A DNA stretch of 64,000 nucleotides from Acidimicrobiales bacterium (GCA_035547835.1 DASZTW010000012.1:1-64000); one strand, 5' to 3'; positions 6,967-16,984 are shown, numbered from the stretch's first letter. Notes: generated by a model from the letters alone, not told the origin. A program made the numbers and translations.

Positions 6967-8841
6967 ATGGGTGTTGACTCGCGCGGGTTCGATCCTGCCC
7001 GCATGTCGCCGTTGCCGCGTGTGTTCGTGATCGCGTCACGGCAGCGGGCGGTGTTGCAGCCCGTGCTCGACGCGCTGGCCTGGATCGTGGCCGTGGTGCT
7101 CGCGGTGTGGTCGCGCTACGACTTCGAGTCGAATCGTGTGCACTGGGGACACCTGTTCGTCATCGCGGTGGGCGCGGCGATCCTGCAGCTCGTCGTGGGC
7201 TGGGCGATCGGCCTGTACCGCGGTCGTTGGCGGTTCGGCTCGTTCGAGGAGGTGGCGGCGCTCGCCGAGGCCGTGGCGATCACCGGCGCGGTCGGCGCGC
7301 TGGTCGACCTCGAGCCGCTCGACCGCTGGGTCCCGGCATCGGCGATGATCATGGCCACCGCTGCCGCGCTCGTGCTGGCCAGCGCCATCCGCTACCTGTG
7401 GCGTCTCAACCTCGAGCGCTACCGCCGCGACGGGCGCGACCCCGACGAGCGGGTGATCGTGTTCGGCGCGGGCGAAGGCGGGCTGCAGGCGCTCGACGTG
7501 TTGCTGCGCAGCCCCGACGGCTCGATGCTGCCCGTGGCGCTGCTCGATGACGACCCCGGCAAGGCGCGCGCTCGCCTGCGGCACTTGAAAGTGCTCGGCG
7601 GGCGCGACCGCATCGGCGAGGCGGCCGAAGAGGTCGAGGCCACCACGTTGCTGATCGCCATCCCGAGCGCGGGCTCCACGCTGATCCGCGAGCTGAGCGA
7701 GCTCGCCGGCGAGGCGGGGCTCAACGTGAAGGTGCTGCCGTCAGTACCCGAGCTGCTCGGCGGCGAGATCGGCGCGGGCGACATCCGGCCGTTGAGCGAC
7801 GCCGACCTGCTCGGCCGCCACGTGATCGACACCGAGATCGATTCGATCGCTGGCTACATCGCCGGCAAACGGGTCCTGGTGACCGGTGCCGGCGGATCGA
7901 TCGGCTCGGAACTGTGCCGCCAGATCCACCGCTTCGCGCCCGAGTTGCTGATCATGTTGGATCGCGACGAGTCGGCGCTGCACCAGGTGCAGATGTCGAT
8001 CGAGGGCCGGGCGATGCTCGACACCCGCAACCTGGTGGTGTGCGACATCCGTGACCGCGAGGCGCTCGACGCGGTGTTCGCCGAGCATGTGCCGCAGGTG
8101 GTGTTCCACGCCGCCGCGCTCAAGCACCTGCCGCTGCTCGAGATGTGGCCCGCCGAGGCGGTGAAGACCAACGTGTGGGGCACAAACCACGTCCTCGATG
8201 CGGCCCAGGCGGTGGGCGTCGAGCGGTTCGTGAACATCTCCACCGACAAGGCCGCCGACCCGCAGAGCGTGCTCGGCTACACCAAGCGGTTGGCCGAGCA
8301 ACTGACGGCGGCGATCGCTGCCACGGCCGAGGGTACGTATCTGTCGGTGCGGTTCGGCAACGTGTTGGGCAGCCGGGGTTCGGTGCTCACGGCGTTTCGC
8401 GCCCAGATCGAGGCGGGCGGGCCGGTCACCGTCACCCATCCCGACGTGGAGCGCTACTTCATGACGGTCGAGGAAGCCGTGCAGCTCGTGGTGCAAGCAG
8501 GGGCGCTGGGCGAATCGGGTGAGGTGCTGGTGCTCGACATGGGCGAGCCGGTGAAGATCGCCGATGTGGCCCAACGCCTGGTCGAGCAGAGCAAGCGCCC
8601 GGTACGGGTCGTGTACACGGGCCTGCGCCCCGGCGAGAAGCTGAGCGAGGTGCTGTTCAGCCCCGACGAGGTCGACCGGCGCCCGAAGCACCCGATGATC
8701 TCCCACGTCGACGTGCCGCCGATGCCGGGCCATGGCATCGGCGACCTGCTCGTCCAAGCGGGGCGCGAAGCCTTGGTCCAAGCCCTCGCGGCCCGCTGCC
8801 GGGCGGGCTCGCCGGCAAGCGCCGACGCAGGTCAGGCATGA
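6967..8841 (+). CDS. Membrane nucleotide-sugar 4,6-dehydratase (FlaA1/CapD/PglF-like)
   Basis: A 624-residue inner-membrane enzyme with four predicted membrane helices in the first ~130 residues, a first nucleotide-binding domain (VIVFGAGEGGLQAL) and a second Rossmann domain starting VLVTGAGGSIGSELC near residue 300. ISTDKAADPQS and VLGYTKRLAE form the catalytic region. Relatives convert UDP-GlcNAc to UDP-2-acetamido-2,6-dideoxy-4-hexulose, the precursor of bacillosamine-type amino sugars, so the two downstream aminotransferases are logical partners. Starts at 6967 or 7003 are both ATG with weak ribosome sites. It is the first gene of the plus-strand operon. Confidence 0.87.
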   Translation: MGVDSRGFDPARMSPLPRVFVIASRQRAVLQPVLDALAWIVAVVLAVWSRYDFESNRVHWGHLFVIAVGAAILQLVVGWAIGLYRGRWRFGSFEEVAALAEAVAITGAVGALVDLEPLDRWVPASAMIMATAAALVLASAIRYLWRLNLERYRRDGRDPDERVIVFGAGEGGLQALDVLLRSPDGSMLPVALLDDDPGKARARLRHLKVLGGRDRIGEAAEEVEATTLLIAIPSAGSTLIRELSELAGEAGLNVKVLPSVPELLGGEIGAGDIRPLSDADLLGRHVIDTEIDSIAGYIAGKRVLVTGAGGSIGSELCRQIHRFAPELLIMLDRDESALHQVQMSIEGRAMLDTRNLVVCDIRDREALDAVFAEHVPQVVFHAAALKHLPLLEMWPAEAVKTNVWGTNHVLDAAQAVGVERFVNISTDKAADPQSVLGYTKRLAEQLTAAIAATAEGTYLSVRFGNVLGSRGSVLTAFRAQIEAGGPVTVTHPDVERYFMTVEEAVQLVVQAGALGESGEVLVLDMGEPVKIADVAQRLVEQSKRPVRVVYTGLRPGEKLSEVLFSPDEVDRRPKHPMISHVDVPPMPGHGIGDLLVQAGREALVQALAARCRAGSPASADAGQA

Positions 8842-8914
8842 GGAAGCTCACCGACCGCGTGCGGCAAGATCGTCACGTTCGGTCACTCGGCGCGACACGA
8901 CCGGTCAGGACCCG

Positions 8915-9952
8915 ATGACCCCCAGCTACACCGGCAAGACCATCCTCATCACCGGTGGCACCGGCTCGTTCGGTTCCACCGTGGTGCACGGCCTGCTCGG
9001 TCGCGACCACAAAGAGATCCGGGTGCTGAGCCGCGACGAAGCCAAGCAGGATGCGATGCGCACCAGCCTCCCGCCTGGACACCGCGTGCGCTTCTACATC
9101 GGTGACGTGCGCGACGCCCGCAGCGTCGCAGCGGCGATGCGGGGGGTCGACCTGGTGTTCCACGCCGCCGCGCTCAAGCAGGTGCCGTCGTGTGAGTTCT
9201 TCCCGTTGGAGGCGGTGGCCACCAACGTGGCAGGCAGCGCCAACGTGGTGCGCGCCGCAGACGAGGCGTCGGTGGAGTCGGTGGTGTTGTTGAGCACCGA
9301 CAAGGCCGTCTACCCGATCAACGCGATGGGGATGAGCAAGGCGCTCATGGAGAAGGTGGGCCAAGCCGCAGCGCGGGAGCTCGCTGGATCTGGCACCACG
9401 GTGTCGACGGTGCGCTACGGCAACGTGATGTACAGCCGGGGCTCGGTGATCCCGCTGTTCGTGCAGCAGATCAGGGCCGGCCAGCCGCTCACGATCACGG
9501 TGCCCGGCATGACACGGTTCCTCATGCCGCTCGCCCACGCGGTGGATCTGGTGGAGTTCGCGCTCTTGCACGCGGAGCCTGGCGACGTGTTCATTCGCAA
9601 GGCGCCGGCGGCCACGATCGCGGACGTCGCCACCGCGGTGCAGAACGTGTTCGGCGCATCCGTGGGCACCAAACAGATCGGCATCCGCCACGGCGAGAAG
9701 CTGTACGAGACGCTCGCCACCGCACACGAGCTGCGCCGGGGCGAAGACTACGGCGACTACCTGCGCGTGCCGCTCGACGATCGCAACCTCGACTACGCCA
9801 AGTACTTCAGCGAAGGTGACCAAGACGAAGACCCACTCGACGACTTCCACTCGCACAACACCCGGCGCCTGTCCGTGCCGGAAGTGGAGAAGCTGCTGCG
9901 TTCCCTGCCCGAGATCGAAGCGGAGCTCGCTGCCTGGGACGGGCCGGCATGA
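8915..9952 (+). CDS. capE: UDP-GlcNAc 4,6-dehydratase/5-epimerase
   Basis: A 345-residue soluble SDR enzyme. ILITGGTGSFGSTVV is the NAD(P) loop, LKQVPSCEFFPLEA and LLSTDKAVYPINAMGMSK carry the family-specific CapE/FnlA active site with Met in place of the usual Tyr, and RHGEKLYETL is a late CapE box. It makes the first intermediate towards UDP-N-acetyl-L-fucosamine. The ATG at 8915 has AGGA just upstream. Its stop overlaps the capF ATG as ATGA, so the pair should be translationally coupled. Confidence 0.92.
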   Translation: MTPSYTGKTILITGGTGSFGSTVVHGLLGRDHKEIRVLSRDEAKQDAMRTSLPPGHRVRFYIGDVRDARSVAAAMRGVDLVFHAAALKQVPSCEFFPLEAVATNVAGSANVVRAADEASVESVVLLSTDKAVYPINAMGMSKALMEKVGQAAARELAGSGTTVSTVRYGNVMYSRGSVIPLFVQQIRAGQPLTITVPGMTRFLMPLAHAVDLVEFALLHAEPGDVFIRKAPAATIADVATAVQNVFGASVGTKQIGIRHGEKLYETLATAHELRRGEDYGDYLRVPLDDRNLDYAKYFSEGDQDEDPLDDFHSHNTRRLSVPEVEKLLRSLPEIEAELAAWDGPA

Positions 9953-11097
9953 GCGCGGCGGAGCGCATCGTGATCACCGGTGCCGACGGTTTCTTCGGCT
10001 GGCACCTGCGGGCGCGCCTGCTCGCGCTACGGCCTGAGGCACAGGTTCGGTCGCTCGATCCGGACTCGTTCGCCGACGACGCCACGCTCGCCACCGCGCT
10101 GGCAGGTGCCACCGCTGTGGTGCACCTCGCCGGGGTGAACCGGGGCACCGACGAAGAAGTGGCAACGATCAACCCCGCGCTCGCCGAGCGGCTCACCGAC
10201 GCGCTCGACCGCGCGTGCGTCACCCCGGTGGTCGTCTACGCGGATTCCATCCACGCGGCTCGCGACACCACGTACGGATCGGCCAAGCGCGCGGCCGGCG
10301 AGCGCTTGTTGGCGTGGGGTGAGCGCACCGGCGCCGCCGTGGCCGACCTGCGTTTCCCGAACCTCTTCGGCGAGTGCGGCCGTCCCAACTACAACTCCGC
10401 GGTCGCCACGTTCTGCCACGACCTGGTCGCCGGTCGCCCGTCGGAGGTGAACCCCGAGGGCAGCACCGAGCTGTTCCACGTGCAGGACGCCGCCGCGTCG
10501 GTGCTGGAGGCCATCGACCGGCGCGCCAGCGGCACGGTCACGCTGGCCGGCGAGCGCGTCGCGATCCCCGAGCTGCACGCGCGGCTCCGGCGACTCCACG
10601 ATTCGTACGGTCAAGCCCACTTTCCCGACCTCGACGACCGGCTCGATCTGCGGCTGTTCAACCAGTTGCGCGCCGCCGGGTTCCCCGGCAACACGCCTCA
10701 GCAACTCACCGCGCACCGTGACACGCGTGGCATGTTCGTGGAGGTCGCCCGCGGCTTCGGCGCCACCCAGACCTCCTTTTCGGCCACCGCCCCGGGCATC
10801 ACTCGTGGCGACCACTTCCACCTCGACAAGGTCGAGCGGTTCGTGGTGCTGCACGGCACCGCGGTGATCCGCTTGCGGCGCCTGTTCACCGACGATGTTC
10901 ACGAGTGGGTGGTGCGCGGCGACGAACCGGTGGCGATCGACATGCCCCCGCTGCACACGCACAACATCACGAACACCGGCGACGACGAGCTGCTCACCAT
11001 CTTCTGGGCGAACGACCACTTCGACCCCGCCGCCCCTGACACGTTCGTCGAGCCGGTCGGCCAACCCACGTCGCCGGCCGTGGGGGTGGCGCCGTGA
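9949..11097 (+). CDS. capF: CapF bifunctional epimerase/reductase for UDP-FucNAc
   Basis: A 382-residue, two-domain enzyme. The N-terminal SDR domain has IVITGADGFFGWHL and a Tyr-x3-Lys at YGSAKR. The C-terminal cupin (from about residue 255) has ITRGDHFHLDKVERF and LHTHNITN, whose His residues should bind a metal. In Staphylococcus and E. coli (FnlB) this enzyme epimerises and reduces the CapE product to UDP-N-acetyl-L-talosamine. It overlaps capE by four bases and capG by four (GTGA). Confidence 0.92.
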   Translation: MSAAERIVITGADGFFGWHLRARLLALRPEAQVRSLDPDSFADDATLATALAGATAVVHLAGVNRGTDEEVATINPALAERLTDALDRACVTPVVVYADSIHAARDTTYGSAKRAAGERLLAWGERTGAAVADLRFPNLFGECGRPNYNSAVATFCHDLVAGRPSEVNPEGSTELFHVQDAAASVLEAIDRRASGTVTLAGERVAIPELHARLRRLHDSYGQAHFPDLDDRLDLRLFNQLRAAGFPGNTPQQLTAHRDTRGMFVEVARGFGATQTSFSATAPGITRGDHFHLDKVERFVVLHGTAVIRLRRLFTDDVHEWVVRGDEPVAIDMPPLHTHNITNTGDDELLTIFWANDHFDPAAPDTFVEPVGQPTSPAVGVAP

Positions 11098-12233
11098 AGG
11101 TGGTGACCGTGGTGGGCACCCGACCGGAGATCATCCGGTTGTCGCGCGTGATCCACCGGCTGGAGCTCGACTGCGAACACGTCCTGGTGCACACCGGCCA
11201 GAACTGGGATCCGCAGCTCAGCGACGTGTTCTTCAAGGAGCTGGCGATCCGCCAGCCGGACCACTGGCTCGAAGTGCCGGTGACGTCGCTCGGCGCGGTG
11301 CTCGGCGGCGTGCTGTCGAGGATCGAGCCGGTGCTCGTGGCCGAGCGGCCCGACGCGGTGCTGGTGTTGGGTGACACGAACAGCTGCATCGCCGCGGTGA
11401 TGGCGAAGCGGATGGGCATCCCGGTGTTCCACATGGAAGCGGGCAACCGCTGCTTCGACGAGAACGTGCCGGAGGAGACGAACCGCCGGCTCATCGACCA
11501 CGTCGCCGATTTCAACCTCTGCTACACCGAGCACGCCCGTCGCAACCTGCTGGCCGAAGGGCTGCCGACGCGGCGGATCTTCGTGACCGGTTCCCCGATG
11601 GCCGAGGTGATCGCCGCGTACGACGCCCGGATCGCCGAGTCCGACGTGCTGGAACGGCTCGGGCTGAAGCCGGGTGGCTACTACCTGGTGTCGATGCACC
11701 GCGAGGAGAACGTCGACGACCCCGCCCAGCTCGACGTGCTGGTGGAGGCCATCTCGGGGCTCGCCGAGCGCGACGGCAAGCGGGTGGTGGTGTCGACCCA
11801 CCCTCGGCTGCGCAAGCGGCTCGAAGGTCGAGCGGGCGAGGCTGGAGACCGCCTGGAGTGGCTCGAACCGTTCGGCTACTTCGATTACAACCAGCTCCAG
11901 CGCAACGCCCGCTGCGTGCTGTCGGACAGCGGAACCATCAGCGAGGAGTCGGCGATCTCAGGGTTCCCAGCCGTCACGATCCGCAACGCCATCGAACGCC
12001 CCGAGGCGCTCGACACCGGCTCGATCGTGATCACCGGTATCGACGCCGAAGCCATCGCCCGGGCCGTCGACCTGGTGGTCGCGCAGTGGGCCGAAGGCAT
12101 CCGCCCATCGGTGCCTGCCGACTACCAGATCACCGACACGTCCATCAGGGTGAGCCGCCTCGTGTGCGGCCTCGCCGGAGTGCACGGCAACTGGCTCGGG
12201 CTCCGCTCCAAGCAACGGCTGAGCGACGCCTGA
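11094..12233 (+). CDS. capG: UDP-N-acetyl-L-talosamine 2-epimerase (CapG/FnlC-type)
   Basis: A 379-residue member of the WecB-type 2-epimerase family, with the N-terminal VVGTRPEIIRLS, HTGQNWDPQLSDVFF, LGDTNSC, HMEAGNRCFDENVPEETNR and the C-terminal SDSGTISEE motifs. Coming straight after capE and capF, it should complete UDP-N-acetyl-L-fucosamine rather than make UDP-ManNAc. Translation begins at GTG 11094, overlapping the capF stop, and ends one base into the next gene (TGATG). Confidence 0.92.
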   Translation: MKVVTVVGTRPEIIRLSRVIHRLELDCEHVLVHTGQNWDPQLSDVFFKELAIRQPDHWLEVPVTSLGAVLGGVLSRIEPVLVAERPDAVLVLGDTNSCIAAVMAKRMGIPVFHMEAGNRCFDENVPEETNRRLIDHVADFNLCYTEHARRNLLAEGLPTRRIFVTGSPMAEVIAAYDARIAESDVLERLGLKPGGYYLVSMHREENVDDPAQLDVLVEAISGLAERDGKRVVVSTHPRLRKRLEGRAGEAGDRLEWLEPFGYFDYNQLQRNARCVLSDSGTISEESAISGFPAVTIRNAIERPEALDTGSIVITGIDAEAIARAVDLVVAQWAEGIRPSVPADYQITDTSIRVSRLVCGLAGVHGNWLGLRSKQRLSDA

Positions 12234-13453
12234 TGCGCATCGTGCTCATCCACCGCTACTTCGCGCCCGACACCCCGCCGTATGCACACATCCTGCGCGA
12301 CATCGCCCTCCGGCTCGGCGAGGATGGCCACGAGGTCACGGTGCTCACGTGTCAGCCCTCGTACAACCGTGCCGTCGTCGACCGCGCGCCGAAGGTCGAG
12401 CGGCTCGCTGACAACGTCACGGTGCGGCGATGGCCGGTGTTCGATGATCGGACGTCGGCACCGTTGAAGGCCCTCAACCTCGCCACCTTCTGCGTGCGGC
12501 TGTTGGCCAGCCGGGCCCGTCTCGGCAGGGTCGAGGTGATCATGGCCGCCTCGACGCCGCCGGTTGCGCCGGCGAAGGCGGCGTCCTGGTTGGCTCGCCT
12601 CTGTGGCGCGAAGTTCGTGTACCACAAGCAGGACATCTACCCGGAGGTCGTCACCGCCCCCGGGATGTTGCGGGCGGGGCGACTGGCCGACCTGCTGCGG
12701 CGGATCGACGCGCGCACGGAGCGGGCCGCCGCCGAGGTCGTCGTCTTGTCGAAGGACATGGCGGCGACGGTTCGGTCTCGGGGTGCCGGCGCTGAGCGAG
12801 TCGCGGTGATCAACAACTTCGATCCGTGGACCGGCGCGTCGCCGGCCGGCTCGGCCCGGCGCGAGCAGGGACGCGCACCGCTTCGCGTGGTGTTCGCTGG
12901 GAACCTCGGGCGCTTCCAGAACATCGAGGCGGTGCTCGACGCCATGGTGAAGGTCGGCGCCGATGACCGCGTGCGCCTCGACTTCCTGGGGGACGGAGCG
13001 TTGCGCAGTGAGCTGGAGGCCACCGTGGAGGCCCGCGGGCTGACGAACGTTTCCTTCCGCGGTTACCAGGCTCCGGAGGAGGTCGCCCGGGTGCTGCGGG
13101 AGGAGGCTGACCTCGGCGTTGTGTCCCTCGTCGCGGGGGTCATCCGCGCGGCATATCCGAGCAAGACGATGTCGTACCTGCGCAACGGCTGTCCGGTGCT
13201 CGCCCTCGTCGAGGCGGACTCCGAGCTGGCTCGAGCAGTTGTGGCCGCGGGTGCCGGCGTTCAGCACGATCCAGCCGACGCGGGTGGGCTGGCCGACCTG
13301 CTGCTGGAGCTGGCCGGGCGGCGCGACGAGTTGGCGGTGATGCGCGACCACGCGTTGGCCTTGTACCGCACCCAGTTCGACCCGCAGCTGCAGCTCGCGA
13401 AGTGGGCCGAGCTGTTCGCGTCACTCGACGGCGAGCGGGTTGGTGCGCCATGA
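12233..13453 (+). CDS. Family 4 glycosyltransferase (WbuB-like)
   Basis: A 406-residue GT-B fold retaining glycosyltransferase. The N-terminal MRIVLIHRYFAPDTPPYAHILR is typical of WbuB/GT4 enzymes, with YHKQDIYPEV and FAGNLGRFQNIE further on, and the donor-binding lobe near VLREEADLGVVSLV. In E. coli and Staphylococcus the gene after capEFG/fnlABC codes for the L-FucNAc transferase, so that is the most likely job. Acceptor and linkage cannot be read. Its start overlaps the capG stop by one base. Confidence 0.83.
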   Translation: MRIVLIHRYFAPDTPPYAHILRDIALRLGEDGHEVTVLTCQPSYNRAVVDRAPKVERLADNVTVRRWPVFDDRTSAPLKALNLATFCVRLLASRARLGRVEVIMAASTPPVAPAKAASWLARLCGAKFVYHKQDIYPEVVTAPGMLRAGRLADLLRRIDARTERAAAEVVVLSKDMAATVRSRGAGAERVAVINNFDPWTGASPAGSARREQGRAPLRVVFAGNLGRFQNIEAVLDAMVKVGADDRVRLDFLGDGALRSELEATVEARGLTNVSFRGYQAPEEVARVLREEADLGVVSLVAGVIRAAYPSKTMSYLRNGCPVLALVEADSELARAVVAAGAGVQHDPADAGGLADLLLELAGRRDELAVMRDHALALYRTQFDPQLQLAKWAELFASLDGERVGAP

Positions 13454-14169
13454 GGCCGGGCCGGGAGCACCGCACATTCGGTCGGGTCGTGGCCGGCGCG
13501 GCGCTGGTCGTGTCGAGCCCCGTGCTCGCGGCCGCCGCCGTTGCGGTGAAGTTGTCGAGTCGTGGCCCTGCGATCTATCGGGCCAAGCGCGTTGGACGCG
13601 GTGGCTCGGAGTTCACGATGTTCAAGTTCCGGACGATGCGCACCGCGCCGGCGGGCAGCGGCGGCCGCATCACCAGTGGTGTCGACCCCCGGATCTTCCC
13701 GGTTGGGCGCTGGCTGCGACGCCTCAAGCTCGACGAGTTGCCCCAGCTCGCCAACGTGGTCCGCGGTGAGATGGCCATCGTCGGGCCGCGCCCCGAGGAT
13801 CCAACGATCGTTGCCGACCACTACGCCCCGTTCATGCTCGAGACCCTCGAGGTGCTCCCCGGCCTCACGAGCCCGGGGAGTCTCCAGTACTACGCCGAGG
13901 AGGAAGGCGACATCCCATCGGACCCCGACCTGGCGGAGCGGCACTACGCAGAGGTACTGCTGCCGCGCAAGATCGCGCTCGACCTCGTGTTCGTGCGCAA
14001 TCGCTCGTGGCGTTACGAAATGGAGCTGATCGTGCGCACGGTCGCCTCGCTGTTCGGCATCCGGCGGCCGTTCGCCCGTCGCGCGTCGTGGGAGCGAGCG
14101 GAGGCCGACGCGATCTTGCGAGGCGTCAGCTCCGGCCCCGCCCCTTGGCCTGCGGCGGTGGGCGCGTGA
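13450..14169 (+). CDS. Initiating sugar-phosphate transferase (PglC-like, monotopic)
   Basis: A 239-residue enzyme that should transfer a sugar-1-phosphate from a UDP-sugar to undecaprenyl phosphate, starting each repeat unit. It has one N-terminal membrane helix (VVAGAALVVSSPVLAAAAV) and the core boxes FTMFKFRTM, FPVGRWLRRLKLDELPQL with the Asp-Glu catalytic pair, and VGPRPEDP. The size matches the minimal PglC form, lacking the extra helices of WbaP. The likely substrate is one of the UDP-amino sugars made upstream. Start overlaps the preceding stop as ATGA. Confidence 0.88.
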   Translation: MRPGREHRTFGRVVAGAALVVSSPVLAAAAVAVKLSSRGPAIYRAKRVGRGGSEFTMFKFRTMRTAPAGSGGRITSGVDPRIFPVGRWLRRLKLDELPQLANVVRGEMAIVGPRPEDPTIVADHYAPFMLETLEVLPGLTSPGSLQYYAEEEGDIPSDPDLAERHYAEVLLPRKIALDLVFVRNRSWRYEMELIVRTVASLFGIRRPFARRASWERAEADAILRGVSSGPAPWPAAVGA

Positions 14170-15047
14170 GCCCGCGACACGTGATCTTGATCGGCGCAGC
14201 CCGATCCGGGACGAAGATCGTTCGTGACACGCTGGCCGTCGCGACCGGCGCAGGAACCGTTCCATACGACATCGGTTACGTCTGGCGGGCCGGCAACGAG
14301 TCCGCACCCGATGACGTGCTGGAGCCGTCGCAGCTCTCCTCGAAGGCGCAGCAGTTCGTGGCGGGCTTCGTGGACGGCTATGCCGCGGGCGTCGTGCCGA
14401 CGGTGATCGAAAAGACCGTCGGCAACTCGCTTCGGGTGCCGTATGTCGCCAGCGCGTTTCCCGATGCGGTGTTCATCCACCTCATCCGCGACGGGGTCGA
14501 CGTCGCGGAGTCCACCCGGCGACAGTGGATCGCGCCCACCGACTGGCGTTACCTTGCGCGCAAGGCCCGCCACTTCCCGTTCCGTCTCGTTCCGGGCTAT
14601 GGCGTGCGCTACGCGCAGTCGCTGGCGAGTCGCGTACGCCGAACCGACCGCCGTGTCGGCTCGTGGGGGCCGCGGTACCCCGGCATCGACGAGGACTTGG
14701 CGAGCGAGGACTTGCTGGTGGTGTGCGGGCGCCAATGGAAGGCCTCGGTGCTGCATGCCCGCCAGGCCTTCGCCTCGCTCGACGTTCCGGTGCTCGAGGT
14801 CCGCTACGAGACGCTGGTGCGCGACCCCATGTCGACCATCAAGGAAGTCGCCGAGTTCGCGGAGTTGGCAGTCGGGTCCGACTCGTTGGGTCAGGCGGCG
14901 GCGAGCGTGACCAGCGCGCGCGTCGGCGCAGGTCGCCGTGCGCTCGAGGTGTCAGAGCGGGCGGCGCTCGGACGGGAGCTCGACCAGCTGCTCGACGTGT
15001 GCGGCTATGCCCGGTGCGGCGACGCCATGCAGAATGGCGTCGGATGA
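14166..15047 (+). CDS. Sulfotransferase family protein 1
   Basis: A 293-residue putative PAPS-dependent sulfotransferase. The 5'-phosphosulfate loop is VILIGAARSGTKIVRD (residues 5-20) and the 3'-phosphate box is FIHLIRDGVDVAESTRR (about 100-116). The presumed substrate is a hydroxyl or amine on the locus glycan. GTG 14166 overlaps the previous stop as GTGA. It is one of three unrelated-looking sulfotransferases in this operon. Substrate is unknown. Confidence 0.78.
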   Translation: MSPRHVILIGAARSGTKIVRDTLAVATGAGTVPYDIGYVWRAGNESAPDDVLEPSQLSSKAQQFVAGFVDGYAAGVVPTVIEKTVGNSLRVPYVASAFPDAVFIHLIRDGVDVAESTRRQWIAPTDWRYLARKARHFPFRLVPGYGVRYAQSLASRVRRTDRRVGSWGPRYPGIDEDLASEDLLVVCGRQWKASVLHARQAFASLDVPVLEVRYETLVRDPMSTIKEVAEFAELAVGSDSLGQAAASVTSARVGAGRRALEVSERAALGRELDQLLDVCGYARCGDAMQNGVG

Positions 15048-15784
15048 GCAGCGCTCCGGGGGCTCGGACCAAGTTGCGTTATCGCTGGTCGCACCGGAAT
15101 CCGGTCCACCGCGCCGTGGTGAGGAGCGCGAACCGGGTCTTGCCGCACGTTCCGTTCCGGGTGAAGTACGGGCTGACGGATGCGATCCGTCGGCGAAACC
15201 CGCCGTACAGCCTGCTGACCCCGACGTCGTCGGTCGTACAGGTGGGCGCGCCTCGGGACACCCTGCTCGCAGGGCGGTCGCGGGCGATGGGGTTCGCGCT
15301 CCGCACCCGCCCGTCCGGCCGGGTGCTCGTCGTCGAGCCCGACGCCACCAGCGTCGCCGAGTTTCGGCGGGTGGCAGCCGCTCAACGCCTCTCGCACGTC
15401 GAAATCGTGCAAGCCGGTGCTTGGTCCGAGCGTGGCACGATCACCCTCGAGGTCGACCCCGAGCACCCGGCGACGAACTTCACCGATGGCACGGCCGATT
15501 ACACCGCGGAGGAGCGCGCCCGCTTCACGACCGTGGAAGTTCCGGCCGCGCCGCTCGACGAGCTCATCGCGGAGGCCGGGCTCGAGCATGTCGATCTGGT
15601 GAGCATCACGACGAACGGGGCCGAAGAGCCGGGATTGCGGGGACTGGAGCACACGATCGAGCGCGATCATCCGTACATCTGCCTCGCCCGGACAGAGGAT
15701 TCGTACGAGGAAGTGATGGCTGGTCGGGGCTACGAGCTGCTCGCTTCCGACGACCGGGGCTTCACGTTCCGACACCGGCCATGA
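15044..15784 (+). CDS. FkbM-like methyltransferase
   Basis: A 246-residue protein resembling SAM-dependent FkbM methyltransferases. A basic N-terminus precedes a Rossmann-like core with VVQVGAPRDT in the motif I position, VLVVEPDATSVAEFRR as the acidic second strand, the AAPLDELIAEAG segment and GLRGLEHTI near the end. The first motif is less Gly-rich than in typical members, so activity is not assured. In glycan loci such enzymes usually O-methylate a sugar. It overlaps both neighbours by four bases. Confidence 0.68.
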   Translation: MSSAPGARTKLRYRWSHRNPVHRAVVRSANRVLPHVPFRVKYGLTDAIRRRNPPYSLLTPTSSVVQVGAPRDTLLAGRSRAMGFALRTRPSGRVLVVEPDATSVAEFRRVAAAQRLSHVEIVQAGAWSERGTITLEVDPEHPATNFTDGTADYTAEERARFTTVEVPAAPLDELIAEAGLEHVDLVSITTNGAEEPGLRGLEHTIERDHPYICLARTEDSYEEVMAGRGYELLASDDRGFTFRHRP

Positions 15785-16984
15785 TGCGTACCCATTCCCA
15801 CGCCCCCGTGCCCTTCGCGCTGCCCGACATCGGCCAGGAGGAGATCGACGCCGTCACCGAGGTGCTGCGGTCCCGTTGGCTCACGACCGGGAAGCGGTGC
15901 CAACAGTTCGAGGCGGCCTTTGCGGAGGCCGTCGGTGCCGACCATGCGGTTGCGTTGAACTCGTGCACGGCTGCCCTCCATCTCAGCCTGGAGGCCTACA
16001 GAGTCCGCGAAGGCGACCTGGTCTTCATGTCGCCTTACACCTTCGCCGCGTCGGCCGAGGTGGTCCGCTACCTCCGCGCCACCCCCGTCTTCGTCGACAT
16101 CGATCCAGCGACGTTGAACATCGACGTCGAGCGCTTGCGGACCGCCGTGGTGGCCAGCGCCGAGGCAGGGCTCGGGCGACCGAAGGCCGTCATGCCAGTG
16201 CACCTCGGCGGGGTGCCGTGTGACATGCCTGCCATCCGAACGCTGGCCGCCGAGCACGGTATGCACGTGATCGAGGACGCCGCCCATGCCTTTCCCGCCG
16301 CCCGCGATGGGGCGGCGGTGGGCGGGTTGCGCGAGGGGGAGCCCGGTACCGCCTGTTTCTCCTTCTACGCGACCAAGACCATCACGACCGGCGAGGGAGG
16401 GATGCTGACCACCGGCGATGCCGAGATCGCTGCCAGAGCGCGCATGATGAGCCTGCACGGGCTCAGCCGCCAGGCGTGGACCCGCTACGAGGACGGCGGT
16501 TCGTGGGTGTACGACATCGTCGCCCCTGGGTTCAAGTACAACTTGACCGACCTCGCTGCTGCGTTGGGTCTCGTGCAGCTCCAGCGCGCCGAGCAGATGC
16601 GGCTCCGCCGGGAAGCGATCGCGGCGCGGTACTCGTCGGCCTTCGCCGATCTGCCCGGCCTCGCCGTGCCGACCGTGCCGGCCGGAGTGACGTCGGCCTG
16701 GCACCTCTACGTGCTGCGCGTTGGGGACGGCCGTTCTTCGCGCCCGCGCGACGAGCTCGCCGCGAATCTCACGAGATCGGGAATCGGCTGCAGCGTTCAC
16801 TTCATCCCTCTGCACCTGCACTCGTACTACGCAGAGACGTACGGCTACCGCCCGGGCGATTTCCCGCTCGCCCTCCGCGAGTCCCAGCGGTCGGTGTCGC
16901 TCCCGTTGGCGAGCAGTCTCACTGACGACCAAGTCGGATCGGTCATCGCCGCTGTCCGCTCCTCCGTCACGGAGTCCGCACGCC

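Noticed and set aside
6708-6977. Small open frame before the glycan operon (89 codons)
   Set aside because: No ribosome site, Arg/Gly-rich composition and no recognisable domain; it runs into the start of the real gene.
6981-7003. GGGTTCGATCC resembling a tRNA T-loop
   Set aside because: The flanking bases form only a GCGGG/CCCGC stem around a 10-base loop; there is no acceptor, D or anticodon arm, and the region overlaps the start of the 4,6-dehydratase gene.
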